A stretch of 64,000 bases of DNA from Acidobacteriota bacterium. Its GTDB lineage: Bacteria; Acidobacteriota; Blastocatellia; Pyrinomonadales; Pyrinomonadaceae. Position 1 is the first letter of the stretch; each line of letters opens with the position of its first letter. The translations under genes were made by a program, and so were the position numbers. The notes under the pieces are model-generated. The model saw only the letters and a list, made by a program, of their open reading frames with translations. It made no database searches and was not told the DNA's origin. Positions 55,897 to 64,000 of the stretch are shown here, piece after piece. The stretch lies in contig JAHBSJ010000002.1 in assembly GCA_019639155.1 (NCBI GenBank), positions 1-64,000 on the forward strand, given 5' to 3'.

Positions 55897-56564
55897 ATTG
55901 AGCCTGAATTGAGGACAGCTTCGGCAAACAGGATGTCCTCCGGGTGCGTGATCTTGATATTTCGCGAACTGCCCTCGACGACAGTTATCGGATGGCCGAG
56001 CTTTTCGACCAGATAGCATTCGTCGGTAACGCGATCGTCCAATTCCACATTTTCGAATGCTTTTCGCAAGACTTCGACCTGAAAAGCCTGCGGCGTAAGC
56101 GCCCGCCGAAGATGCGTTCTGTCCAAAGTCGCTGCGATCTCGTTGCCTCGGATAGATTTTATAGTATCGGACACGGCTGCCATGAGGCATGCTGCCCCGG
56201 TTCGCTCTGCGGTCCTAACGGTTTTGCCGATCTCTGCGACCGTCACCAAAGGGCGTGCTCCGTCGTGTATTGCGACGACCTCAGAAGCCGCATCGACGGC
56301 GTTCAGACCATTTCCAACTGACCGAGAACGGGTTTCGCCGCCGCGGACGATCTTTAAGCCCGGAAGATCAATCGACATTTCGGCAAAAACGCGTTCGCCG
56401 TCTTCCGAAAGCACAAGCACGATCTCGTCGATTGCATCGCTTTCGGTAAAACGCTCTAACGTGTGTACTATCAAGGGTTTGCCAAGAATAGATGCGAACT
56501 GTTTTGGTGTTTCTGAGCCGAATCTTTGGCCTGTGCCTGCGGCGACGATGATCGCAGAATTCAT
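55893..56564 (-). CDS. ispD: 2-C-methyl-D-erythritol 4-phosphate cytidylyltransferase
   Basis: A 223-residue nucleotidyltransferase making CDP-methylerythritol. N-terminal IIVAAGTGQRFGSETPKQF (G-x-G-x-R-x-G with PKQ), and VVAIHDGARPLVTVAEI and KRT-like DRTHLRRALTPQAFQ. It overlaps ispF by ATGA and follows the PIN/TRAM gene, the same order as the Bacillus yacL-ispD-ispF block. Confidence 0.95.
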   Translation of the reverse strand: MNSAIIVAAGTGQRFGSETPKQFASILGKPLIVHTLERFTESDAIDEIVLVLSEDGERVFAEMSIDLPGLKIVRGGETRSRSVGNGLNAVDAASEVVAIHDGARPLVTVAEIGKTVRTAERTGAACLMAAVSDTIKSIRGNEIAATLDRTHLRRALTPQAFQVEVLRKAFENVELDDRVTDECYLVEKLGHPITVVEGSSRNIKITHPEDILFAEAVLNSGSI

Positions 56565-56585
56565 TACTGTAAGCAGTTTGTGGTG

Positions 56586-57743
56586 CTAATCGATCTCTTC
56601 GATGATCGTTGCCTGTCGGAGTTCCCGCGTCGCGCGACGAAAACCGACCGAGCGCGAATCATGTATGGAAAATGTGGATTCGGTGTTGCCGTTCGCTTCG
56701 TCTTTGTCTTCCCACAGCTTGCCGAAGATCATTTTGCCGGCTGTGGTCTGGAGTACGCTGGTAACAGCGATATCTGCAGTTTTCCCGATCAAACGGCGAG
56801 CGTCGTCAACCACGACCATCGTTCCGTCATCCAGATACGCTACGCCTTGATTATATTCTTTGCCCTCTTTCAATATGAATACCCGCATGGCCTCGCCGGG
56901 CAGAACGACGGGTTTCAATGCATTGGCGAGTTCGTTGATATTGAGCACATCAACACCGCGAAGCTGGGCGACCTTGTTCAGATTGAAATCATTGGTAACT
57001 ATAACGGCGTCAAGCTGCTGGCCGAGTTCTATGAGCTTTAGATCCACCTCTTTGACGGCCGGAAAGTCGGTCTCGACGATCTGAATATCGAGTTGGGTGT
57101 TATTCCGGAGCCGCTGGAGCATATCGAGGCCACGGCGGCCGCGTTGGCGTTTTGAGGAATCGGCAGAATCAGCGACCTGCTGAAGTTCCGTCAGGATGAA
57201 ATTCGGGATGATTATCGACCCGCCCAGAAAGCCCGTTTCCGCTACGTCTGCTATTCTGCCGTCGATAATGACCGACGTATCCAGAAGTTTGTAATCACGT
57301 TTTACGTTCTTGTCGCTAAAAATGCCGCCCAGAGCCGAAAGGTCGATATAGTCGCCTTTCGCGGCACCGACCATCAGCCCGACATAGCCCATGAAGAAGG
57401 CAAGTGCGATGGTCAGGAACGTCTGCATCTCAGCAGAAACAGCCGCTTCTTTCTGAATAGAGATAAGTACGCCGATCAAAAATGCTCCGACAATGCCCAA
57501 AATTGAACCTACGGCGGCTCCGATCAGCGTCTTTAGACTTGCACGGCGGACGCGCATCTCGAAGCCGATGATGAGCATTCCGACGACGAAACCGAGAATT
57601 GCAGAGAGCAAACGCCGCGTTTCTTCGCTTGTGATCGCCTCCATTCCAAAGCGATGCGTCCGCTCGAACGGATTTAGCAAATAGCCGAGCAGAACCAGCA
57701 ACCCGACAAATGCTATCCGAAGTATGAGAACGTCAACCTTCAT
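56586..57743 (-). CDS. YacL-like PIN/TRAM membrane protein
   Basis: 385 residues from ATG 57743. About four N-terminal transmembrane helices (IAFVGLLVLLGYLLNPF, LLSAILGFVVGMLIIGF, GSILGIVGAFLIGVLI, LTIALAFFMGYVGLMVG) precede a PIN nuclease domain with the first acid at KLLDTSVIIDGRIAD, TELQQVAD, and IVTNDFNLNKVAQL. A TRAM-like RNA-binding domain follows (GEAMRVFILKEGKEYNQGVA). YacL-type proteins are thought to act on RNA; the role is not established. Divergent from radA and upstream of ispD, as in Bacillus. Confidence 0.88.
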   Translation of the reverse strand: MKVDVLILRIAFVGLLVLLGYLLNPFERTHRFGMEAITSEETRRLLSAILGFVVGMLIIGFEMRVRRASLKTLIGAAVGSILGIVGAFLIGVLISIQKEAAVSAEMQTFLTIALAFFMGYVGLMVGAAKGDYIDLSALGGIFSDKNVKRDYKLLDTSVIIDGRIADVAETGFLGGSIIIPNFILTELQQVADSADSSKRQRGRRGLDMLQRLRNNTQLDIQIVETDFPAVKEVDLKLIELGQQLDAVIVTNDFNLNKVAQLRGVDVLNINELANALKPVVLPGEAMRVFILKEGKEYNQGVAYLDDGTMVVVDDARRLIGKTADIAVTSVLQTTAGKMIFGKLWEDKDEANGNTESTFSIHDSRSVGFRRATRELRQATIIEEID

Positions 57744-57846
57744 GCCTCGCAAATTCTAGCATGAAAATGGGTTTTCGAGTTAATGCCCTTTGCAGAGCAT
57801 TAACAGTGCAGAAATCCGCAACAGTGTTGTATCCTTTTTTCTGTCA

Positions 57847-59214
57847 ATGGCAAAGCAACCGACAACCATATTTACGTGCCAAAACTGCGGCGCACAGTCC
57901 CGGAAATGGCTCGGTCAATGCACCGACTGCGGTGAGTGGAACACACTTGTCGAAGAAACATATAGGCCGCCGTCGAAACAGACATTACCGCCGGGAATTG
58001 CTCCGCTTGTTGCGTCACCTTTGTCCTATTCAGATATCGAACCGCAGGACGATAGCCGCGTATCATCGGGAATCGACGAATTTGACCGCGTACTCGGCGG
58101 CGGCATCGTTGCGGGATCGCTCGTCCTAATAGGCGGCGCTCCGGGCATCGGCAAATCGACCATTGTGATGCAAATGGCCGACAAACTCGGCCGAAACGGT
58201 ACGCGAGTGCTATACGTGACCGGCGAAGAAAGCGAAAAACAGGTAAAAATGCGAGGCGAAAGACTCGGCGTTGAGGCGTCGAATCTTTTTCTGCTGCCTG
58301 AAACTAATTTGAATGCGATCCTTGCCGAAACCGACAAACTCAAGCCGGATTTCCTCATAATCGACTCAATTCAGACGGTTTACAGCGACCAGATCGAATC
58401 GTCGCCCGGCAGCGTTTCGCAAGTGCGTGATGCGGCGGCAAAGATGATGATGTTCGCCAAACGCACCTCGACGCCGGTTTTTTTGACGGGCCATGTTACG
58501 AAGGAAGGCTCCATTGCCGGCCCGAAAACTCTCGAACATATTGTCGATACGGTGCTTTATTTCGAAGGCGACCGGCATCATAATCACCGCGTGATCCGCG
58601 CCGCGAAGAACCGCTTTGGCGCGGCGAATGAGATCGGCGTATTTGAAATGACGGGAACGGGCTTGAGGCCAGTCGCAAATCCGTCAGAGATGTTTCTGCA
58701 GGAACGCCCCGAGAATGCCACCGGCTCTGTCGTAACCGCCTGTATGGAAGGCACGCGGCCTTTGCTGGTCGAGGTGCAGGCTCTGGTCAGCAGCACGAAA
58801 TTCGGTTCAGGCCGCCGTATGGCTCAAGGGTTTGACCAAAACAGGACGTCGCTATTGATCGCCGTGCTCGAGAAACGGCTCGGCTTGCACCTTTCCGGCG
58901 AGGATGTTTTTATCAACGTCGCTGGCGGTATCGAAATAGATGAACCGGCAGCGGACTTCGGCGTCGCCGCGGCGATAATGTCGAGTTTTCGCAATCAGCC
59001 TGTGCCCGCCGACACGGTCGTCTTTGGCGAGATAGGATTAACGGGCGAAGTTCGCGGCGTCCTTCAGGCAGAAGCACGCGCCCGCGAGGCACAGGCACTC
59101 GGGTTCAAAAAGCTCATTCTTCCCGCATCAAACAAAAAAGGCCTGGAGAAACTCCTCGGCGTGCGTGTCGTCGGCGTTCGTAATCTTGACGACGCCGTCT
59201 CGGAGTTATTCTAG
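57847..59214 (+). CDS. radA: DNA repair protein RadA
   Basis: A 455-residue RecA-like ATPase and branch-migration helicase. ATG 57847 gives an immediate C4 zinc finger (FTCQNCGAQSRKWLGQCTDCG). Walker A is IGGAPGIGKST at about 95-105, the Walker B region is PDFLIIDSIQTVYSD, and the RadA-specific RAAKNRFGAANEIGVFEM follows. The C-terminal Lon-like domain ends in NLDDAVSELF. Length fits (~455). Divergent from the YacL-like gene. Confidence 0.96.
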   Translation: MAKQPTTIFTCQNCGAQSRKWLGQCTDCGEWNTLVEETYRPPSKQTLPPGIAPLVASPLSYSDIEPQDDSRVSSGIDEFDRVLGGGIVAGSLVLIGGAPGIGKSTIVMQMADKLGRNGTRVLYVTGEESEKQVKMRGERLGVEASNLFLLPETNLNAILAETDKLKPDFLIIDSIQTVYSDQIESSPGSVSQVRDAAAKMMMFAKRTSTPVFLTGHVTKEGSIAGPKTLEHIVDTVLYFEGDRHHNHRVIRAAKNRFGAANEIGVFEMTGTGLRPVANPSEMFLQERPENATGSVVTACMEGTRPLLVEVQALVSSTKFGSGRRMAQGFDQNRTSLLIAVLEKRLGLHLSGEDVFINVAGGIEIDEPAADFGVAAAIMSSFRNQPVPADTVVFGEIGLTGEVRGVLQAEARAREAQALGFKKLILPASNKKGLEKLLGVRVVGVRNLDDAVSELF

Positions 59215-59217
59215 AGG

Positions 59218-59664
59218 TCAATCAGCCGACATTATCCTTTCAAGTATGAGGTCGCGTTTGCGGCGGATCTCGGTGATGCGGGGCGTCGGATCGTCGCCGA
59301 CAAATGTTGGCGGAACAGTGAAAGGATCGATCTGCAGAGGAACGCCTTCAGCGTCAAGTTTTGATTCGATGATCTTTGAGATCAGTTCCTGCTCAAAACG
59401 CGTTACGTCGAGGAATTTGACTCCGATGCCGGCGTGTTCAAATCTATACAGAGCCTTGCACCACAGCGGCAGAAAATTCTTATTCGGGAGTTCGATCTCG
59501 ATGCGAAACTCGTCGCCGACGTAAATATTTTCTTCCCAGCCCGTAAAACAGCCGCCGATGCTTATTTGTTCTAAACGCGTTGGCTGCCGCACACCCGACT
59601 GAAACTGAATGACAGCCGGGATATCGAGCGAGAACCGAATGTGGCGACGCTGATTTATTGACAT
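59218..59664 (-). CDS. PilZ-domain protein, likely c-di-GMP receptor
   Basis: A 148-residue single-domain protein. The c-di-GMP RxxxR motif is QRRHIRFSLDIP. The second motif (D/N)xSxxG appears as EQISIGGCF, with Gln before the Ser in place of Asp/Asn, so affinity could be weaker. The rest (PLWCKALYRFEHAGIGVKFL) fits a PilZ beta-barrel. It ends 3 bp from the radA stop, convergent. The GGDEF-EAL protein at 31139 could supply its ligand. Confidence 0.85.
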   Translation of the reverse strand: MSINQRRHIRFSLDIPAVIQFQSGVRQPTRLEQISIGGCFTGWEENIYVGDEFRIEIELPNKNFLPLWCKALYRFEHAGIGVKFLDVTRFEQELISKIIESKLDAEGVPLQIDPFTVPPTFVGDDPTPRITEIRRKRDLILERIMSAD

Positions 59665-59684
59665 CGATCTAAACTGCGCAAGAA

Positions 59685-59733
59685 TGCGGCCGCAGGCTTT
59701 TCCGATTCTAACGGCAAAAGGCCTGCGACCGCA
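59685..59733 (-). terminator. Strong hairpin downstream of bacilliredoxin gene
   Basis: TGCGGCCGCAGGCTTTT (59685-59701) pairs with AAAAGGCCTGCGACCGCA (59716-59733) with one mismatch and a bulge. It lies 20 bp beyond the bacilliredoxin stop. No clean T-run follows, so a terminator or 3'-end stabiliser is likely but not certain. Confidence 0.5.
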
Positions 59734-59755
59734 ATGAAATAATTCTCAATATTGG

Positions 59756-60199
59756 TTAGTTCGCAGCTGCGTCCGCATTCGAACAATGCTCGTTGAAAGC
59801 CGCAACGAGCGATTCGGCGACCGTTGCGGGCATACGGCCTTCCAGGTCGCGTCGTTCGAACATCTTCACAAGTTGACCATCTTTCAACAATGCGATCGCC
59901 GGCGACGACGGAGCGTAGCCCGTGAAATATTCGCGTGCACGTTCCGTAGCGTCGATATCCGCACCGGCAAACACCGTTACCGAGCGGCTTGGCTTCGCAT
60001 CTGCCTGCTGCAGTGCCATTGCGATGCCGGGACGAACGCCGCCCGCTGCGCAGCCGCAAACCGAATTGACCACGACCATCAGCGTCCCGTCGGTGTTCTT
60101 GACCGCTTCATCTACTTGTTCCGGTGTGCGCGTTTCCTCAACTCCGAGCTGAACAAGCTCCTGTCGCATCCCGTGTATCATCATTTCCGGATAAGGCAT
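59756..60199 (-). CDS. Bacilliredoxin (BrxA/BrxB, YphP/YqiW family)
   Basis: A 147-residue thioredoxin-fold protein with active site VNSVCGCAAGGVRP (CGC), typical of bacilliredoxins that remove bacillithiol from proteins. Also seen: YPEMMIHGMRQELVQLGVEE at the N-terminus and GYAPSSPAIALLKDGQLVKM. Whether this organism makes bacillithiol cannot be told here. A hairpin follows its stop. The frame shift ORF within it is a shadow. Confidence 0.92.
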   Translation of the reverse strand: MPYPEMMIHGMRQELVQLGVEETRTPEQVDEAVKNTDGTLMVVVNSVCGCAAGGVRPGIAMALQQADAKPSRSVTVFAGADIDATERAREYFTGYAPSSPAIALLKDGQLVKMFERRDLEGRMPATVAESLVAAFNEHCSNADAAAN

Positions 60200-60379
60200 A
60201 GTTTAATTCCCCTGTTGGTTAAGATAATAAATGTAAAAGGCCGGCTTGAAACCTGACCTTTTTTTCAAGTATTAAATATTGGAAAAGCTTAGTCAATTTA
60301 AGCTGGTCGTTCGACGTTATGTTTGCCCTATCCAACTCGTTTAATTAGAATCTCAGTTGGTCTAACATAAGAGCACCAA
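60200..60379. other. Divergent intergenic region
   Basis: 180 bp between bacilliredoxin (minus) and the CYTH gene (plus). AT-rich with no clear repeat of the families above; probably both promoters. A CTTGAA/TTCAAG pair with a 14-nt loop is present but weak. Confidence 0.4.
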
Positions 60380-60943
60380 ATGGCGGTCGAAATAGAAAAG
60401 AAATATCGTATCGACAAGCGCAAACTCGTCGAACTGACCGCAAAACTCGACGAACTCGGGGCCGAGTTCGACTACGAGAATTTTGAGGAAAACTACCTTC
60501 ACCGCGGCGGCGTGCTCGATGAACGCGGTGCCGTACTGCGACTCAGAAAGACCAACCGTCGCACCACACTCACCTACAAAGAAAAGCTCGGTTTTGAGAA
60601 AGATTTCAAACACCAGATCGAATTCGAGACCGATATCACAGATGTTGACGCCACCGAGAACATTATTCAAAAGCTTGGCTACAAACTCGCCATCGTTTAT
60701 GAAAAACATCGGAAAGCGTGGCGTCTGGGCAAGGTCGAGGTCGTCCTCGACGAACTTCCTTTCGGCTATTATATGGAGATCGAAGGCGAGATCGACGAGA
60801 TAATCAAAGCCGAAAAACTGCTTAACGCAGGCGATCTACAGACGGAGGCACGCGGTTATCCACGCCTGACCACAAAATACGGAAAAGAAAAGAACGGCGT
60901 GTTTGAATCGCGTTTCGTAAAGAAAAACGTAACGTCAGGATAG
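60380..60943 (+). CDS. CYTH-domain protein (class IV adenylate cyclase/triphosphatase-like)
   Basis: A 187-residue protein with the ExExK signature in MAVEIEKKYRID and alternating charged beta strands (GAVLRLRKTNRRTTLTYKEK, KVEVVLDELPFGYYMEIEGE) that form a triphosphate tunnel. Family members are adenylate cyclases (CyaB), thiamine triphosphatases or inorganic tripolyphosphatases. Convergence and 9-bp overlap with ppk1 make polyphosphate or triphosphate hydrolysis an attractive option. Confidence 0.87.
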   Translation: MAVEIEKKYRIDKRKLVELTAKLDELGAEFDYENFEENYLHRGGVLDERGAVLRLRKTNRRTTLTYKEKLGFEKDFKHQIEFETDITDVDATENIIQKLGYKLAIVYEKHRKAWRLGKVEVVLDELPFGYYMEIEGEIDEIIKAEKLLNAGDLQTEARGYPRLTTKYGKEKNGVFESRFVKKNVTSG

Positions 60944-63076
60944 GTCGTCGTCGCCGACAAAGTACATCTGCGAATTTGGCTTCCGCGACGTCCTCGCCGC
61001 AACCTTCGTGTAGCTGCCGTCTGAATGCAGCACGCTGCAATTGACCGCATCTTTCAGATAAGCGTCAAGTAACTTATCGCAAAGATATGTCTTGATATTT
61101 CTGTCCAAGATCGGGGCCATCACTTCGACGCGGCGATCGTAGCTTCGGTTCATCATATCCGCGCTTGAGATATAGACCTCGTCATTCTCACCGCCGCCGT
61201 TAGCAAAATAGAAGACGCGGCTATGTTCGAGGAATCGCCCTACGATCGACCTCACGCGTATATTTTCCGATAGCCCCGCGATCCCCGGCCGCAGCGAACA
61301 AATGCCGCGAATGATCATATCGATCTCAACGCCCGCCTTTGACGCTTCATATAATTCGTTGATCACTTCAACGTCAGTTATCGCGTTCGCCTTGATGATG
61401 ATACGGGCTTCCTTTTTTGCGAGCTTATTCTTCTTTTCACGCCTGATAAGGGCAACCAGGCGTTCGCGTAAGTTCAGCGGCGCAACAACAAGCCGTTTAT
61501 AGTTATTCTGCTGCGAATAGCCCGTTAGGAAATTGAACAGACTTGTCGCATCTTCGGCGATCTCGTCATCGGAAGTAAGCAATCCGAGGTCTGTATATAA
61601 CCTCGCGGTCGTCGGATTGTAGTTCCCGGTCGCAACGTGAACGTATCGCACAAGACGGTCTTTTTCTTTTCGGACGATCAGCAGGACCTTGGAGTGAGTT
61701 TTCAGCGTACTTATGCCGTAAACGACGTGAACGCCCTCCTTTTCAAGCCGCCGTGCCCATTCGATGTTGTTCTCTTCGTCAAACCGTGCTTTCAGCTCAA
61801 CCAACGCCGTTACCTGTTTTCCGCGACGGCTGGCGTCCATCAGTGATGCGACGATCGGCGAATCTTTCCCCGTGCGGTAAAGACATATCTTGATAGCTTG
61901 AACATCAGGATCCTCAGCAGCCTCAGAAATGAAATCGGAAACTGCAGAGAAGGAAGTGAACGGATGGTGAAGCAGGAGGTCCTGCTTTCTAATGACATCA
62001 AAGACACTCACGCTCTTCTGTAACGGCGCCGGGACTACTGCATGGATCGGCCTGTCCTTTAAACGCGGCCGCCGCAATGAATAAAGCTGCATCAGGTCAG
62101 GAATATCCAGAAAACCTTCGACCCTTTCCACGTCCGCATTCGTCAGCCCGATACCCAATGTTATCAGCCGGATCATCTTTTCCGGCATCTTCGCCTCAAC
62201 CTCCAGCCGAACCGGAAAGCGATCGCGGCGGCGCTGCAGTTCGCGCTCCAGAGTTCGAAGAAGGTCGCCGGCCTCGTCTTCGCGAAGCTCTATATCGGCG
62301 TCACGCGTTACGCGAAAAAGGAACGCGTTACTGACCTTCATATTCGGGAAAAGCTCTTTAGCGTTCGCCGCGATCACTTCTTCAATAAGGGCGTAGCGGC
62401 CGCGTTTTTCATTGATCGGTATCAGACGCGGAGCCGACGGCGGCAGCTTGATGCGGGTAAAACGCCTCTGGCGGAATAGATGCCTCAGATTTGCCTGAGT
62501 CGATGCGCGGTCGGGCTCGACGTAAAGGCCGATGTTCAGGCTCAAATTCGAGATGTACGGGAAAGGATGGCTGGAATCGACCGACTGCGGCGTCAGTATC
62601 GGGAAAAGATTGTTGTGAAAATACTTATCGAGGAGCTTCTTTTCCTTTACAGGCAGCGAAGCGTAAGGTTCGATGGTGATACCTTCATCTTTGAGCTGCG
62701 GCAAGATCTCGTCGTTCAGCAAGACCGTTTGGCGCTTGCGCATCGGACGCAGCTTTTTATAGATCTGATCCATTTGCTCCGACGCTGTCAGCCCGTCGGG
62801 CGACAGGTCGTCAACGCCCTCCGCGATCTGTTCCTTCAAACCCGAAACACGGATCATGAAGAATTCGTCAAGATTCGTCGAAAATATAGAAAGGAATTTA
62901 AGACGTTCGAGCAACGGATTGGACTTGTCCGCCGCCTCGTCGAGTACGCGTCGGTTGAATTCGAGCCAGCTTAATTCACGGTTGAAATAAAGCGGCCCCG
63001 GATCGACAGGTGCTGTCTTTTGCGGTGCTTCAACCGCGGTCGCGGCCTTACCATTTCGTGAACCTGAAAGCGTCAT
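60935..63076 (-). CDS. ppk1: Polyphosphate kinase 1
   Basis: A 713-residue enzyme polymerising ATP gamma-phosphate into polyP. It begins with an extra ~20 residues, then YFNRELSWLEFNRRVLDEA. Both catalytic histidine regions are visible: STLKTHSKVLLIVRKEK and GRFLEHSRVFYFANGG, with HVATGNYNPTTARLYTDLGL between them. Full length. It overlaps the convergent CYTH gene by 9 bp, and tsaE lies upstream on the same strand. Confidence 0.96.
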   Translation of the reverse strand: MTLSGSRNGKAATAVEAPQKTAPVDPGPLYFNRELSWLEFNRRVLDEAADKSNPLLERLKFLSIFSTNLDEFFMIRVSGLKEQIAEGVDDLSPDGLTASEQMDQIYKKLRPMRKRQTVLLNDEILPQLKDEGITIEPYASLPVKEKKLLDKYFHNNLFPILTPQSVDSSHPFPYISNLSLNIGLYVEPDRASTQANLRHLFRQRRFTRIKLPPSAPRLIPINEKRGRYALIEEVIAANAKELFPNMKVSNAFLFRVTRDADIELREDEAGDLLRTLERELQRRRDRFPVRLEVEAKMPEKMIRLITLGIGLTNADVERVEGFLDIPDLMQLYSLRRPRLKDRPIHAVVPAPLQKSVSVFDVIRKQDLLLHHPFTSFSAVSDFISEAAEDPDVQAIKICLYRTGKDSPIVASLMDASRRGKQVTALVELKARFDEENNIEWARRLEKEGVHVVYGISTLKTHSKVLLIVRKEKDRLVRYVHVATGNYNPTTARLYTDLGLLTSDDEIAEDATSLFNFLTGYSQQNNYKRLVVAPLNLRERLVALIRREKKNKLAKKEARIIIKANAITDVEVINELYEASKAGVEIDMIIRGICSLRPGIAGLSENIRVRSIVGRFLEHSRVFYFANGGGENDEVYISSADMMNRSYDRRVEVMAPILDRNIKTYLCDKLLDAYLKDAVNCSVLHSDGSYTKVAARTSRKPNSQMYFVGDDDLS

Positions 63077-63128
63077 ATCGAACTTTCAAGTATAGAAAAT
63101 GGCAAATTCGCGACAAAGTAGATCGATG

Positions 63129-63584
63129 TTAACTTTTTTCCGTTTTGATACTGACCGTACGCGGATCGTCGCCATCGCCGGAGATCGTGATGTCAATGAC
63201 CTGACGCATCGGATCGGATGGACCTAGCTTTTCGGCCCATTCGATAATGACCACAGCGTCGTCATTTTCGAGTATTTCCTCAAGACCGACGGCCTCGGCG
63301 GCACCGCTTTCGAGCCGCCAAAGATCTATGTGATGGACGTCGAATTTTTCGGTTTCGTAAAGATTTACAAGCGTAAAACTGGGACTTGAAACCTCGTCAA
63401 CATCGTAGCCGAGCCCGCTCAGAACTCCCTTTGTAAAGAGTGTCTTGCCCGCACCGAGTCCGCCATGCAGATAGATCACCTCGCCGCCTTTCAGCGAACG
63501 GCCGAGTTCTTCGCCCAATTCAAAAGTCTCATCAGGCGTACTGCACATTACTTCTGCTGTTGTTCTCTGTTCGTACGCCGTCAT
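63129..63584 (-). CDS. tsaE: tRNA t6A synthesis ATPase TsaE
   Basis: A 151-residue P-loop ATPase for N6-threonylcarbamoyladenosine modification. Walker A is YLHGGLGAGKTLFTKG, switch-like PSFTLVNLY follows, then HHIDLWRLESGAAEAVGLEE and VVIIEWAEKLG. Family length. It overlaps the upstream nnrD-type gene by 4 bp (ATGA), the common nnrD-tsaE neighbourhood. Confidence 0.95.
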   Translation of the reverse strand: MTAYEQRTTAEVMCSTPDETFELGEELGRSLKGGEVIYLHGGLGAGKTLFTKGVLSGLGYDVDEVSSPSFTLVNLYETEKFDVHHIDLWRLESGAAEAVGLEEILENDDAVVIIEWAEKLGPSDPMRQVIDITISGDGDDPRTVSIKTEKS

Positions 63585-64000
63585 TTGAATTCCGCAAAAA
63601 CCTCAACCAGACATTCGCGAACGTCGGATGCCGTCATCACGCGTTTGCCGAAATTCTTTTCAGCAATATCACCTGCCATCCCCGCGATGTAAACCGCGGC
63701 GACGACCGTTTCGAATATGTCTATTTTCATTCTAGCGGCCTGCGCCACGAACCCCGCCAGAATACCGGCCAGCGTATCGCCATTTCCTGCCTTTCCAAGA
63801 CCCGAATTCCCTGTCGGGTTCACAACGACATGCCCATCAGGCGAACCGATCAGGACGCGTTCGCCTTTTAGGACGAGGATGCAATTGTTCCTGACCGCAA
63901 ATTCGCCAACCGCCGTTACTCGATCCTTGAGCGGATCTGAGACTTGCAGACTAGCAGCCTGCGGTCCGGCAATCAGCCGCAAGAACTCGCCCTCGTGCGG
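63581..64000 (-). CDS. nnrD: ADP/ATP-dependent NAD(P)H-hydrate dehydratase (5' end beyond window)
   Basis: The last ~139 residues of a ribokinase-fold enzyme that repairs NAD(P)H hydrates. The frame is open to the window edge, where PHEGEFLRLIAG corresponds to TPHPGE of the family. LVLKGERVLIGSPDGHVVVN and NSGLGKAGNGDTLAGILAGF (GxGD catalytic loop) follow. The N-terminal epimerase domain, if fused, would be outside the window. Confidence 0.9.
   Translation of the reverse strand, partial: PHEGEFLRLIAGPQAASLQVSDPLKDRVTAVGEFAVRNNCILVLKGERVLIGSPDGHVVVNPTGNSGLGKAGNGDTLAGILAGFVAQAARMKIDIFETVVAAVYIAGMAGDIAEKNFGKRVMTASDVRECLVEVFAEFK

Noticed and set aside
55897..56190. N-terminal extension of the ispF frame to 56190
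   Set aside because: It runs through ispD in another frame; IspF homologues start at MIRIGYGTD.
59655..60059. 134-residue ORF in another frame of the bacilliredoxin region
   Set aside because: Shadow of the CGC-motif gene; Arg/Cys-rich product with no motif.
1..64000. CRISPR array, tRNA or rRNA genes
   Set aside because: No array with regular spacers, no tRNA cloverleaf signature and no rRNA-like sequence were noticed; the short-word repeats have 7-9 base periods, not CRISPR-length units.

Overview
The window looks like chromosomal DNA from an Acidobacteriota-type soil or sediment bacterium, most like Blastocatellia (Pyrinomonadaceae). This is inferred from gene content and style: CadC-like regulators with an N-terminal OmpR-type winged helix, an ElbD-like multidomain lipid enzyme, S9/M16/M19 exported peptidases, a yacL-ispD-ispF block next to radA, and intergenic arrays of short repeated words. 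No rRNA, tRNA, CRISPR array, phage block or complete insertion sequence was seen.

Layout. 1-4016 (minus) is the open end of a giant exported beta-helix/cohesin/dockerin-like protein that runs off the left edge. 4570-7325 holds two divergent regulators, a LuxR-type protein and a membrane-anchored winged-helix protein with four 11-bp phased TGA repeats before its start. 7332-16090 (minus) is a lysine/diaminopimelate cluster: SDR, cysK-like, lysC, an orphan ORF, dapE-like, dapB, dapA, dapD, a CsbD-like gene and a DapC-candidate aminotransferase. 16202-24038 (plus, except a truncated Ski2-like helicase) holds an acyl-CoA synthetase, DUF488, AlkA-like glycosylase, methyltransferase and unknown envelope proteins, followed by secA (24205-27012).

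27139-30840 (minus) encodes two exported peptidases. 31139-34441 is a multi-PAS GGDEF-EAL protein. 34445-40799 has a beta-lactamase-fold hydrolase, a permease, an extended SDR and an M16 protease. 40836-45311 is a 1491-residue reductase/AMP-ligase/ACP/acyltransferase fusion resembling ElbD of bacterial ether-lipid synthesis. 45312-48865 is the most accessory-looking stretch: a REP-like inverted pair next to a duplicated gene fragment, an ORF6N gene, small unknown ORFs, a LarA-like protein, and a four-helix-bundle (S23/IVP) gene flanked by inverted AGTGATR heptamer arrays. 48858-64000 is mostly housekeeping: HAD phosphatase, coaD, aminotransferase, a nucleoside uptake/salvage operon without permeases, ispF-ispD-PIN/TRAM, radA, PilZ, bacilliredoxin, CYTH, ppk1, tsaE and the partial nnrD.

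The main unexplained signal is a set of intergenic hairpins built from short repeated words (CACAGAG, CGCAGAG, CACGAAT, AGTGATA/AGTGACA, TTTTCAC) and a 23-bp REP-like hairpin (core GCGGAC-N6-GTCCGC). They sit at gene ends, and in several places the reading frame of a neighbour runs into them, giving repeat-coded tails. One heptamer pair encloses the S23-family gene, while a second pair of the same word family at 55356-55421 is empty. That looks like a filled and an empty state of a small cassette.

All assignments come from reading the sequence and recalled family features; no database search was run.
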